Part shown: one piece after another, positions 42,701 through 50,540 of the stretch | How the letters are laid out: each line of letters begins with the position of its first letter | Numbering within the stretch: the stretch's first letter is position 1 | Source: Alphaproteobacteria bacterium | GTDB lineage: Bacteria; Myxococcota_A; UBA796; GCA-2862545 | Direction of reading: 5' to 3' | DNA: 64,000 nt | NCBI GenBank assembly: GCA_020632885.1 | Contig: JACKEQ010000003.1 | Span: 310,001-374,000, forward strand | The notes under the pieces: model-generated | What the model was told of the DNA's origin: nothing | The model's input: only the letters and a program-made list of their open reading frames with translations | Database searches by the model: none | Position numbers and translations under genes: made by a program

Positions 42701-44852
42701 GATCAACGGGCCCACCGTGCAGGACCTCGTGGACTTCGTGAAGACCGCGGGGACGGCCGGCGAGGTCGACGACGACGCGCCGCTCACGGCCTACCGTCCC
42801 GTGTGGATCGACGCGCCCCGCATCGGCCGGTCCGGTAGGGACACCCGGCGTGCCGTGGCCCTGGTGGTGGGCGATCTCGACCCCGTCGCCAGCGCCCTCG
42901 TGGCAGCCGGGGTGGAGTGCACGTCCGACCGCGACGAGCCCGCGGAGCTCGTGGTCTGCGACGAGACCGATCCCGGCGCGCTGATCGCGCTGCTCGCCCA
43001 CCAGCTCCAGCGCGGTGCCGAGCCCGACCTCCTGGTGGTCCCGGGGTCTGCGGATCACGCGGCCGTCGCGGGTGTCGTGCGCGCGTACGCCGCCGAGCGC
43101 GACGTCGTGAGCAAGGTCCTCTCCGGCGATGCCCTGCCCCACGTCGTCGACGAGTGGCTCGACTGCGACCGCACGCCCGACGTCCACTACGCTGGCGGCA
43201 ATCGCCGGATCCGCGGGTTCGTCGTGGCCCCCGAGGTCCACGAGCGTCCCCTCGGTGAGGGTGATGTCGTCGTGATCTCCGGCGGTACGCGCGGCATCGG
43301 GCTCGCCCTCGCCCAGCGCCTCAAGGCCCGTGGCTGCGTCCCGGTGCTCCTCGGCCGGAGCGCTGCCGCCGTCGAGGGCATGGAGTGTCTGGCGGTCGAC
43401 GTGACCGACGCGGAGGCCCTGCGTGCGGCGCTCGCCGGTCGTGACGTGGCCGCCGTGGTCCACGCGGCGGGCGTGCTCGCCGATGGGCCCCTCGAGTCCG
43501 TCGAGCCCGACGCCGGTGCGCTCGCCCGGCGCGTGAAGATCGACGGCTTCCGCAACCTCATCGACGCCTGCCCGAACGCGCGTGTGGTCATGGGCATCGG
43601 GTCGTGGGCCGGTCGCTTCGGCAACCGCCACCAGGCCCACTACGCCGCGGCGAACGCGGGCATGGCGGCCCTCGCGGAAGCCTCGGATCGCGTGGTGGTC
43701 GGCGAGTACGGCCCCTGGTCGACGTCCGAGATGGTCCGCACGATCCCTGCGCCCATCCAGGCCACCATGCGCAGCGAGGGTGTGGACTTCGTCGGCGACG
43801 AAGCCGGTATGGACGCGCTCCTCGCGGACCTGCTGCGCGGATCGGGCATCCGCACGCAGGGCCGGGACCTCCCGCTGACCACGCGTCAGGTCCGGCGCTC
43901 CGTGCGCCTGTCCACCAGCACACACCCCTGGCTCCTCGACCACGCCATCGAGGGCACGCCCGTGCTCGCGCTGGCCGGTGCCACCGACCTCATGGTGGAG
44001 GCCACGGGCCTCGTGCCGCCCTTCGAGGTCGACGACCTGCGCCTCTACCAGGGCGTGGCCGTCCGCGAGCCCGTCACCCTGCAGATCCGCGTCCGCGGCG
44101 ACCGGGTCGAGCTCCGCCAGGGCGACCGCGGCGTGCTCTCCTACCGGGCGCGCATCCGGGCCTTCGCCGACGAGCTGGCCATCCCCGAGGCCCCGGTGGG
44201 TGGCGACGCGCCGTCCCTCTCCCTCGAGGCGTTCTACGACGGCGGCACCTTCCACGGCCCGCTGCTCCAGGGCATCACCGCCATCGAGGGCGTCGGGGCG
44301 GGCTTCGTGCGCGGCCGCGTCCGCACGGGCCGCCCGGTGGACTGGGAGCCCGGGACGACCCGCGCCCGCTTCGCCGTCGACCCCCTGGCCCTCGACAGCG
44401 CCATGCAGCTCTCGGGATACGTCGCCCTCACCCGCTTCGAGCGCGCCGGGACCCCCGTGGGCATCGGCCGTCTCGTGCAGCTCGCGCCCCTCCCCGAAGG
44501 CGAGCTCCTCGCCGAGGTGCACTTCGGCGAGCGCGAGGACGACCGGTTCGCCGGCACGATCGTGCTCCGCCGTCCGGACGGGCGCCCCGTGCTGGTCGCC
44601 GAGCGCACGGTGGCCGAGCTCCGCCGCATCGCGTCCGACGACTTCGACTTCGAGGTGAAGCGCGAGTGGATCGACCCGTCCACCTGGCCGGCCCTCAAGG
44701 ACCTCGACATGCGGCTGGAGATGGCGAAGGCCAGCGGGATCGACAACCCGTACTTCTCCGTGCACGAGGGCACCGCCCGCGACACCACCGTCGTCGAAGG
44801 GCCGCGAGCTCATCAACTTCAGCAGCTACAACTACCTCGGGCTCTCCGGTGA
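39738..44852 (+). CDS. Type I polyketide synthase KS-AT-ACP-KR-DH, C-terminal fusion partner cut off by a frameshift
   Basis: The frame begins at a GTG 14 bases after the carrier-protein stop. Domains in order: ketosynthase (1-430; active Cys199 in VDAACASG, then THGTGTSVGD and NIGHTMSAAG), acyltransferase (about 535-830; Ser639 in GHSLG, malonyl-type HAFH at 737-740), carrier domain (about 920-1010; Ser963 in GFDSL), ketoreductase (about 1170-1370; GGTRGIG, Ser1289, Tyr1302) and dehydratase (about 1390-1640; His1402 in LLDHAIEG, Asp1553 in LDSAMQ). It lacks an enoylreductase and a thioesterase. After VVEG at about 44799 the frame shifts; removing one G from ggg (44799-44801) continues into an alpha-oxoamine synthase, so the last 18 residues as written are spurious. 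Confidence 0.92.
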   Translation: MKHPIAIVGMGCRFAGSPDVGAYWRLTVEGRDAFGPVPADRWPHEQFFDTNPRSTDKSYAPNGAFIDDIRSFPALALGIPPRRVEVMDPQQRHALLVAREAIQDAGYRIGEIPERTGVYMGVTASEWRTLLGGRVVAQLMASGTLGEAPDDLSVLSKAIQNVVPSRPFSAPGALANMVAAAVAQELDLHGPAYTVDAACASGMVALENAVQALRAGTVDCAIAGGVYLALSPENHIAFSRIGAISRSGVCRPFDSRADGFVQGDGAGAVVLKRLEDAQRDGDRIYAVVHGIAANNDGHGDGPMAPLKSGQMDAIRRAWSDAGSVGNVGYVETHGTGTSVGDQTELEGLVEALGDRATRVALGSSKANIGHTMSAAGIAGLVRTALAIHHRTLPPMAGFEASKPELGLEASAFFVPTAAERWEDDVVAGVSSFGFGGTNVHAVLAAAPGAPVEVAVQDELLALSAASPDDLRALAASTADALDAGASVASVARALAARTPLAHRAALVASDRQAASAQLRAFADGGANDLRTGHVEEPAKLGLLFPGQGAQRVGMLADARQRFPIVGSTLDELDAALDLELPIAHLLYPTLRSEPVDPATADAQITDTAACQPVMYACSVALARLLRQVGVQPVAATGHSLGEFNAAVEGGVMSAVDGARFVTARGRAMASVEGDTGAMAAVMAPREVVADLLVDGVVIANVNHPRQLVISGTTDGVAAVVARATEAGVSAKPLVVSHAFHSPIFDRIDATPWLEGLELHDPTLVVASGIDGRPYADASAARQVFLRHTRSPVDFVGALEQLVEAGADVLLQVGAGGPLASFARGAVGGRVKGIQTLGGRKDDDGGASILDGLGWLWCQGVDLDVRPITAAATVVSLPAERLPTEPYWAVKERAQKALSLKTTEAAPVARVESAPAAPVAPAAPEPSADEDARKVFAVVAKVSAYPIDALKASMRLVDDLGFDSLMVGDMATGLADAFPGIGGIPQELLINGPTVQDLVDFVKTAGTAGEVDDDAPLTAYRPVWIDAPRIGRSGRDTRRAVALVVGDLDPVASALVAAGVECTSDRDEPAELVVCDETDPGALIALLAHQLQRGAEPDLLVVPGSADHAAVAGVVRAYAAERDVVSKVLSGDALPHVVDEWLDCDRTPDVHYAGGNRRIRGFVVAPEVHERPLGEGDVVVISGGTRGIGLALAQRLKARGCVPVLLGRSAAAVEGMECLAVDVTDAEALRAALAGRDVAAVVHAAGVLADGPLESVEPDAGALARRVKIDGFRNLIDACPNARVVMGIGSWAGRFGNRHQAHYAAANAGMAALAEASDRVVVGEYGPWSTSEMVRTIPAPIQATMRSEGVDFVGDEAGMDALLADLLRGSGIRTQGRDLPLTTRQVRRSVRLSTSTHPWLLDHAIEGTPVLALAGATDLMVEATGLVPPFEVDDLRLYQGVAVREPVTLQIRVRGDRVELRQGDRGVLSYRARIRAFADELAIPEAPVGGDAPSLSLEAFYDGGTFHGPLLQGITAIEGVGAGFVRGRVRTGRPVDWEPGTTRARFAVDPLALDSAMQLSGYVALTRFERAGTPVGIGRLVQLAPLPEGELLAEVHFGEREDDRFAGTIVLRRPDGRPVLVAERTVAELRRIASDDFDFEVKREWIDPSTWPALKDLDMRLEMAKASGIDNPYFSVHEGTARDTTVVEGPRAHQLQQLQLPRALR

Positions 44853-45891
44853 CCCCCGCGTCGTGGAGGCCACCCAGGCGGCCGTCGCGAAGTACGGCAC
44901 CAGCGTGTCCGCGAGCCGCGTGGCGTCGGGCGAACGGCCCTTCCACCACGAGCTCGAGGCGCTCCTCGCGGGCTGCCAGGACACCGAGGACTCCGTGGTG
45001 TTCACGGCGGGCCACGCCACGAACATGGCGGCCATCGGCCACCTCATGGGCAAGGGCGACCTCGTCCTGCACGACGAGCTGATCCACGACTCCATCCTGC
45101 AGGGCATCAAGCTGGCCGGCTGCGCGCGCCGTGGGTTCAAGCACGACGACCCCACCGACCTCGAGAACCAGCTCCGCGAGCTCCGCCCGCACTACGAGAA
45201 GGTGCTGATCGTCGTCGAAGGCGTGTACTCGATGGACGGCGACATCTGCGACATGCCGTCCTACATCCGGCTCAAGAAGAAGTACGGGTGCCTGCTGATG
45301 TGCGACGAGGCCCACAGCTTCGGCGTCGTGGGCGCCACGGGCCAGGGCGTGCGCGAGCACTTCGGGTTCCCCGGCACCGACGTCGACATCTGGATGGGCA
45401 CGCTCTCCAAGTCCGTCGCCTCCTGCGGCGGCTGGATCGCGGGCCGCGCGCCGCTCATCCGCTACCTCCGGTACACCGCTCCCGGGTTCGTCTACAGCGC
45501 GGGCATCACGCCGGCGAACGGCACCGCGGCCCTCTCGTCGCTGTCCGTGATGCTGAAGGAGCCCTGGCGCGTCGAGAAGCTCCAGGCCAACGCGCAGCAC
45601 TTCCACGACGAGCTCGTGAAGCGCGGTATCGACACGGGCCCCGCGAAGGGCGGAAGCGCGGTCGTCCCCGCCATCACGGGCAACTCGCTGCACGCGCTCC
45701 TGCTCTCCCAGCGCCTGAACCGCGCCGGGGTGAACGTGCAGCCCATCGTGTACCCGGCCGTCGCCGACGACGCGGCACGCCTGCGGTTCTTCCTCTCCTC
45801 CACGCACAGCTTCGAGCAGCTGGAGCGCACGGCGGAGCTGGTGGCCACCACGCTGGCCGGGATCCGCGAGGAGTACCCGATCCCGCTGTGA
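44800..45891 (+). CDS. Alpha-oxoamine synthase (AONS/SPT-like), C-terminal domain of the polyketide synthase
   Basis: The open frame from 44863 and its continuation upstream to about 44800 encode a fold-type-I PLP enzyme. Motifs: FSSYNYLGLSGDPRVV, VVFTAGHATNMAAI, LHDELIHDSILQG, VEGVYSMDGDICDMP, CDEAHSFGVVG (Asp-Glu-Ala-His PLP pocket) and GTLSKSVASCGG with the PLP Lys at 45409-45411. Enzymes of this family (BioF, KBL, HemA, serine palmitoyltransferase) condense an acyl thioester with an amino acid and lose CO2. The linker (DMRLEMAKASGIDNPYFSVH) lies in the polyketide synthase frame, so the domain is fused to it apart from the one-base shift. A separate start would be weak: the first ATG (44863) removes the N-terminal substrate loop. 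Confidence 0.9.
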   Translation, partial: GRELINFSSYNYLGLSGDPRVVEATQAAVAKYGTSVSASRVASGERPFHHELEALLAGCQDTEDSVVFTAGHATNMAAIGHLMGKGDLVLHDELIHDSILQGIKLAGCARRGFKHDDPTDLENQLRELRPHYEKVLIVVEGVYSMDGDICDMPSYIRLKKKYGCLLMCDEAHSFGVVGATGQGVREHFGFPGTDVDIWMGTLSKSVASCGGWIAGRAPLIRYLRYTAPGFVYSAGITPANGTAALSSLSVMLKEPWRVEKLQANAQHFHDELVKRGIDTGPAKGGSAVVPAITGNSLHALLLSQRLNRAGVNVQPIVYPAVADDAARLRFFLSSTHSFEQLERTAELVATTLAGIREEYPIPL

Positions 45892-46005
45892 GGCCGTCCG
45901 CGCAGGGTCTTTCTGCGTTGACAGCCGCCGGTGGGCGTGCGATCGTGCGGATCGGTTCGATCTGATCTGTGCGGGCGGACGCGCCCGTGTCTCTGGGAGT
46001 CCCCA

Positions 46006-46884
46006 ATGCGCCGCTCCATCCTGGCCCTCTGGGCCGCACCCGCGCTCGTGTCGGTCGGCTGCGGCTGCAACCAGGAGTACACCTTCCCCGAGCCGCTGGC
46101 GGTCCAGTTCGCGGAGACGCCGCCGGACTTCGGGAGCTACCTGTCCTTCGGGAAGGCCCCGGACGGCCGCCGCATCACGATGACCTACTACGACCGCATC
46201 ACCACGGGCGTGGGGTTCGCCACCGGTACGATCGCGGACGACGGCTCGATCACCTGGCTCCACGAGCACGTGGACGGCTACCCCGAGGCGGACGGTCTGG
46301 ATCGCGGCGACCGCGGTCGGTACGGGTCCCACGTCGTCGGCGACGACGGCACGGTGTGGGTCGCCTACCAGGACAGCGCCAACGGCACCCTCAAGGCCGC
46401 CCAGCGGCTCGGGCCCAACCAGTGGGAGGCCGGCGTGGTCGACCCCGGCGTCGGGCTCACCCAGTCGGGCGCGGGCTACTGGACCAGCATCGGTCTGCTG
46501 GACGGCGAGCCCATCATCGCCCACTACGACAAGGCGGGCGGCGTGCTGCGCGTGAGCCGGCACAGCGAGAACGGCTGGTCGAGCGAGACCGCCTGGCAGG
46601 CGGAGGACGTCGGCAGGTACGCAGACCTCTACGTCCACAACGGCGTCGTGTACATCGCGTTCTACAACGCCGCCAACGGCAACCTCGAGATGATCGAGGG
46701 CACGCCGGGCGCCTGGACCCACACCGACGTCGACACCCCCGGCGATGTGGGCGCATGGCCCAACGTCTGGGCCGACGACGACGAGGTCGTCATCGCCTAC
46801 CACCACGTGGGCGACCAGGATCTCCGGCTGATCCGCCGCACGGGCGGCTCCTGGGGCAGCCCGACCGTGGTGGATTCCGGCTGA
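46006..46884 (+). CDS. Propeller-like lipoprotein, main part
   Basis: The protein starts at an ATG at 46006 with a lipoprotein signal (LWAAPALVSVGC). The body has repeated blades of about 50 residues such as GDDGTVWVAYQDSANGTLKA, LLDGEPIIAHYDKAGGVLRV and VHNGVVYIAFYNAANGNLEM, each with a D/N-G turn, a pattern of beta-propellers. It ends prematurely at VDSG where one base appears lost or gained; the last blade continues in another frame at 46885. No family named. The upstream 115 bases hold a ttgaca hexamer at 45918 but no convincing -10. Confidence 0.7.
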   Translation: MRRSILALWAAPALVSVGCGCNQEYTFPEPLAVQFAETPPDFGSYLSFGKAPDGRRITMTYYDRITTGVGFATGTIADDGSITWLHEHVDGYPEADGLDRGDRGRYGSHVVGDDGTVWVAYQDSANGTLKAAQRLGPNQWEAGVVDPGVGLTQSGAGYWTSIGLLDGEPIIAHYDKAGGVLRVSRHSENGWSSETAWQAEDVGRYADLYVHNGVVYIAFYNAANGNLEMIEGTPGAWTHTDVDTPGDVGAWPNVWADDDEVVIAYHHVGDQDLRLIRRTGGSWGSPTVVDSG

Positions 46885-47143
46885 GTTCCGCGGTGCGGAC
46901 ACCGTGTTCTTCCAGAAGGACGGCCTGCCGCACATCGTGTACTTCGACGGTCAGGACAACGACATGCTGCTCGCGTCCCAGCGCGACGACGGTTCCTGGG
47001 ACATCCAGCGGGTGGCGGGCGCAGACCGCGCCGTGGGCTTCCACAACGAGGTGGTCGAGGTGAACGGTCGCTGGTTCGCCGGCTCGTACGACCACACCAA
47101 CGCGGGCCTCTACACCACGGAGCTGTTCCGGGAGCTCCGTTGA
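46885..47143 (+). pseudogene. Out-of-frame C-terminus of the propeller-like lipoprotein
   Basis: The frame that includes the open segment 46904-47143 reads EFRGADTVFFQKDGLPHIVY and NEVVEVNGRWFAGSYDH, the expected last blades of the preceding protein. An indel at about 46880-46886 (ggattccggctgagttccg) puts it in another frame. Its stop overlaps the TTG start of the next gene (TTGA). It can be read as decay or as a base error. Confidence 0.6.
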
Positions 47144-48051
47144 TCCTGCTCGTCGGGGCCGCGCTGGCGGCGCCCGTCGACCTCAACGGCGCCACCCTCG
47201 ACCAGCTCGACGGGCTGCCGGGCATCGGGCGCGCGAAGGCCACGGCGATCGTCGCGCATCGCGCGGTGCACGGTCCGTTCCGTTCGTTCGACGACCTCTC
47301 TGCGGTGTCCGGTATCGGGCCGGCGACGGTGCGCATCCTGGCCACCCAGACGCGGATCTCGGCGCCGGTGCTCGCGGTCCAGCCCCCGACGCCGCCCGCC
47401 AGCGAGGCGCGCATCCCGCTGGTGCCGAGCGCTGTGGTGCTGGACCCCAACACCGCCACCACGGCCCAGCTCGCCACCTGGCCCGGCATCACGGGGCATC
47501 GCGCGGAGGCGATCGTGGAGGCGCGCGCCCGGAGGCCGTTCAGCTCGTGTGACGACCTGGTGCGGGCGGTGGGGGTGGGGCCGGCGACGGTGGCGGGGTT
47601 GAGGGATCTCTGCGTCGTGAGGGGGGCCGGGACGGCGGAGAGGCCGTCCGGGCCGCTCACCCGTGCCCGTGCCCGTGCCCGTGCCCAAAGGCGGCCTCGG
47701 GCCCTCCGCGCCCTGACGCATCGCGCGCTGGCTGCCGCAGCGCGCCGTGCAGCGGTCAGTGTCTCTCCATCAAAGGACCGACGTCGCCGCGCAATGGGAC
47801 GGTCTCGCCAGGACCGAGGCCCCTCGGGCACGGACTCTGAACCGGTTGTCAAGGATCAGGACCCCAGGATGGAGCCCGACGGAAGCGGCCGAGGCCGGCC
47901 AGCAGCCGGGACGGTGCGCCCGCTGCGCGGGGCGTGGTCGACCCCGCCGTCAGGCTCACCCAGTCGTGGTCGTGGCCTTCGACCAGCATCAGGGCGTGCT
48001 GGACGGCGAGTGGCATCATCGCCCGGTAGACGTCCTGGCACGGCGGCGTGA
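47140..48051 (+). CDS. ComEA-like helix-hairpin-helix protein with an uncertain C-terminus
   Basis: A TTG overlapping the previous stop opens a signal peptide (ILLVGAALAAPVDLNG). Two ComEA-type helix-hairpin-helix units follow: LNGATLDQLDGLPGIGRAKA with SGIGPATVRIL (about residues 14-70), and LDPNTATTAQLATWPGITGH with VGVGPATVAGL (about 105-160). Such proteins bind double-stranded DNA, as in natural competence. After about residue 168 (near 47645) the sequence changes to an arginine-rich low-complexity tail which probably is not natural: it runs through the GTGCCC hexamers and into the degraded duplicate. The true stop may be near 47645 but none is present in frame. Confidence 0.7.
   Translation: MILLVGAALAAPVDLNGATLDQLDGLPGIGRAKATAIVAHRAVHGPFRSFDDLSAVSGIGPATVRILATQTRISAPVLAVQPPTPPASEARIPLVPSAVVLDPNTATTAQLATWPGITGHRAEAIVEARARRPFSSCDDLVRAVGVGPATVAGLRDLCVVRGAGTAERPSGPLTRARARARAQRRPRALRALTHRALAAAARRAAVSVSPSKDRRRRAMGRSRQDRGPSGTDSEPVVKDQDPRMEPDGSGRGRPAAGTVRPLRGAWSTPPSGSPSRGRGLRPASGRAGRRVASSPGRRPGTAA
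47663..47686. repeat. GTGCCC hexamer tract (x4), inverted counterpart at 49401
   Basis: Four perfect GTGCCC units at 47663-47686. Six units of the reverse complement, GGGCAC, occur at 49401-49436. The two tracts bracket the degraded repeat block and could form an inverted pair. Confidence 0.8.
47695..47833. repeat. Near-identical 140-base direct repeat, first copy
   Basis: This segment recurs at 49272-49408 with only a two-base indel (tctctcc versus tctcc) and one substitution (gacgtcg versus gaagtcg). It is far better conserved than the surrounding duplicated DNA. No coding role is apparent. Confidence 0.85.
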
Positions 48052-49440
48052 AGCGCGTGAGCGGCACGGTCACGAGCACGGCAGGAGCGAGCCCTCCGTC
48101 AGGCGGAGCGCTCTACGTCGGTGTCGGTCCACAACCCGGGTCTCTTGGTGGTTCCGCGTTCTACAACGCCATCACGGCATTGTGGAGCGCGTCCCGTATG
48201 AAGTGGTTGCATGCTCGGCGCATCTTCACAGTCGGCCTACGAGCAGTCGACGTTGGCCCAACGTTGGCCGACGGTGACGGGCGTCGACACGCCTACCACG
48301 CAGCGGGCGCCTGGAGATTGCTCTGGAGCCGATCGACGAGCCCGCTCCTCCCAAACAGGACGTGGCTGTTCTCTTCCCGGCTGGTCGGTAGGCTCGCCAC
48401 GATCTCCACCAGAAGGACGGGCCGTCGCTGCATCGTCCGCAGCTCATCGGACGAGACGAGGATTGACGCTCACCTGGGCGATCTGCGCTGAACCAGGAGA
48501 AGCAGCGCGACCCACATCACCTGGAACTCCAGCGGGTGGCGACCCCGATCCGCTGCTTCGGGCTTCCGAGGTGGAGTCGAGGTGCACGGTCGCTGGTCCG
48601 CCGGCTCCCCGACCACACGCAGCCGCGAGCTCCACCGTCCGCCGACTCGTCCGACGGCGGCGCTCGTTGGACCTCGTCAGCGAGCGAGGAGGATCTGCCA
48701 CTGACCTCGACGCTTCCCCACCGACCAGCATGGACGGGAAGTGCTCACGGGCATCGGAGAGCCGGTTCGAAGTCGCGTTCGGCGATCGTCGCGCATCGCG
48801 CTGTGCACGGCCCGTTCCGTTCGTTCGACGACCTCGTCAAACGTGTCCGGCATCAGGCCGGCGACGGTGCGCATCCTGGCCACAGAACGCGGCATCCGGC
48901 GCGGTGCTCGCGGTCCAGCCCGACGCCGCCAGCGTCCACGAGGCGCGCATCCCGCTGGTGCCGAGCCTGCTGTGGTGCTGGTGCTCGACACCGCCACCAC
49001 GGCCCAGCTCGCCACTGATGCCCGGCATGACGGGGCATCGCGCGGGAGATCGTGCCACCACCGGAGCGCGCCCGAACGAAGTTCCCGCCGGCTCGGTGTG
49101 ACGACCTGGTGCGGACACGGTGGGGGTGCGACCGCGCGATCGTTGGCAGTGCTCGAAGCCCCAGTCCACAGGACCCACCATCGCTGAGGGGGCCACCTCC
49201 GACGGCGGAGAGAGGCCGTCGTCGCGCCCCTCCAGTCTGTGCCCGTGCGCCTACGCGTGCCCGAAGGCAGCCCTCGGGCCCTCCGCGCCCTGACGCATCG
49301 CGCGCTGGCTGCCGCAGCGCGCCGTGCAGCGGTCAGTGTCTCCATCAAAGGACCGAAGTCGCCGCGCAATGGGACGGTCTCGCCAGGACCGAGGCCCCTC
49401 GGGCACGGGCACGGGCACGGGCACGGGCACGGGCACGGGG
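47840..49440 (+). repeat. Degraded tandem copy of the propeller-lipoprotein/ComEA region
   Basis: Stretches in this 1.6-kb block match the region 46380-47833 in order, with many indels and substitutions: ctgctggacggcgag (46496 region) near 47998, ttctacaacgcc (46660 region) near 48159, cagaaggacgg near 48411, and ttcgttcgacgacctc (47281 region) near 48820. The ComEA-type segment at 48770-49060 is the most readable. No intact gene remains. It ends with the near-identical 140-base segment and the GGGCAC tract. It is either an old decayed duplication or an assembly artefact. Confidence 0.7.
49272..49408. repeat. Near-identical 140-base direct repeat, second copy
   Basis: Second copy of the segment at 47695-47833. 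It is followed directly by six GGGCAC units (49401-49436), of which the first copy has only one. Confidence 0.85.
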
Positions 49441-49472
49441 CCGGCTGGCCGCGCTCCGCGCGGGAGCCGGCT

Positions 49473-50540
49473 TCAGAAGACCTTCATGTAATGCAACATG
49501 AACGAGATCCCGAGACACCCCCCGCACGCGAACACCATCGCGTTCATCAGCATGCACCCCGCACCCAACCAGCCCCGTCGGCCGCCCTGCACGTCCTCCT
49601 GCGGGAGGTGCAGGATGGGCGCGGCACCGCCTGAACGCAGCAGCGTGACGGCGCCGCGGATCTTCCCGCCGTCGAAGGACAGATCCACGTTCCAGTTGTT
49701 GCGACCACGGCCCGGGTGGGGCTCCGTGCGGACGGTCGCGCGCGTGATGAGGTCCACGAGACTCGCGTCGCCGTCGTCGAGCCCGAACCCGAGGAGGGCC
49801 GCCCGCCCGAACGCGATGGCGTGCACGTCGCGCCGGAACACGACGTGTCCGGCGTTCTGGTGGGTGTGCTGCTCCACCACCGCCACCCTGCCGCCCTCGA
49901 GCAGCACGGCGCACAGCGCGCCGTCCGAGCTGATCGCGAGCTGACGCGGCGTGCCCTCGAGCTCCTCGCGCCCCAGGATGGCCGTGGCCCCGCCGTCCAC
50001 GCGCAGCAACGCGCCCTCCACCGCGAGCACCCAGAAGCCCTGGTGGTTCCACTTCACGTCGATGATCGGCATGCCCACGGGCAGCGAGCCCCAGGCCGCA
50101 CCCGACATGCCGTCCATGGCCACGAAGTGGCCCGTGGACGTCCCGAGCCCCAGGCTCGTGCGGTCGGGCCCGAAGCTCGCACACACGAGATCCTGGAGCG
50201 GATAGCCGCCCGCCTGCCCGTTCGGCTCCACCAGCACGGGCCCCTGGGTGGTGATCACCGCGAACGCGCCGTCGGGGCTGGCGAACGCGCCGAGGGGGGT
50301 GCTGTCGAGCTGCACCTCCTCGAGCTTCCGACCGTCCGCCGCCCGGTGGAACACCACCCGGCCCTCGCTGTCGACCGTGGCGAGCGTGTCGCCCACGAAG
50401 GCCATCCCGAGCAGGATGCCGTCGCAGAACACCTTGTACACGGGCTGCCCATCGCCCCGGTACACCAACAGCTCCGGCCCGTCACCGACAGCGAGCTGCA
50501 TGCCGTCCGACGACAGCGCGAAGCTGTAGACGTCCCTCAC
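49473..50540 (-). CDS. Propeller-like protein with C-terminal membrane helix
   Basis: The 355-residue product has WD40/PQQ-like blades (FALSSDGMQLAVGDGPELLV, FVGDTLATVDSEGRVVFH, LAISSDGALCAVLLEGGRVA) and a single hydrophobic segment near the end (LGAGCMLMNAMVFACGGCLG), so it is probably anchored with the propeller in the cytoplasm. The GTG start overlaps the stop of the upstream TPR gene (GTGA). Last gene of a five-gene overlapping operon. Ligand or partner unknown; the TPR protein is an obvious candidate. Confidence 0.75.
   Translation of the reverse strand: MRDVYSFALSSDGMQLAVGDGPELLVYRGDGQPVYKVFCDGILLGMAFVGDTLATVDSEGRVVFHRAADGRKLEEVQLDSTPLGAFASPDGAFAVITTQGPVLVEPNGQAGGYPLQDLVCASFGPDRTSLGLGTSTGHFVAMDGMSGAAWGSLPVGMPIIDVKWNHQGFWVLAVEGALLRVDGGATAILGREELEGTPRQLAISSDGALCAVLLEGGRVAVVEQHTHQNAGHVVFRRDVHAIAFGRAALLGFGLDDGDASLVDLITRATVRTEPHPGRGRNNWNVDLSFDGGKIRGAVTLLRSGGAAPILHLPQEDVQGGRRGWLGAGCMLMNAMVFACGGCLGISFMLHYMKVF

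Noticed and set aside
39699..44816. An antisense open frame of about 1700 codons opposite the polyketide synthase
   Set aside because: Same GC-driven shadow; the sense strand has all catalytic motifs of KS, AT, ACP, KR and DH.
44790..44870. Programmed ribosomal frameshift between PKS and oxoamine synthase
   Set aside because: There is no classical slippery heptamer or strong downstream structure that I can see; a single extra G in ggg is more simply an indel or base error.
45918..45950. Sigma-70 promoter upstream of the propeller lipoprotein (ttgaca at 45918)
   Set aside because: No acceptable -10 element lies 16-18 bases downstream, so the hexamer alone is not enough.
49401..49436. CRISPR-like or VNTR array at the GGGCAC tract
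   Set aside because: Units are six bases with no spacers and no cas genes nearby; it is a simple hexamer tract.
49239..49634. Open frame with a Gly-His repeat (GHGHGH), possible metal-binding peptide
   Set aside because: The Gly-His run is only a reading of the GGGCAC hexamers; there is no start context or homology, and it overlaps the end of the degraded duplicate.
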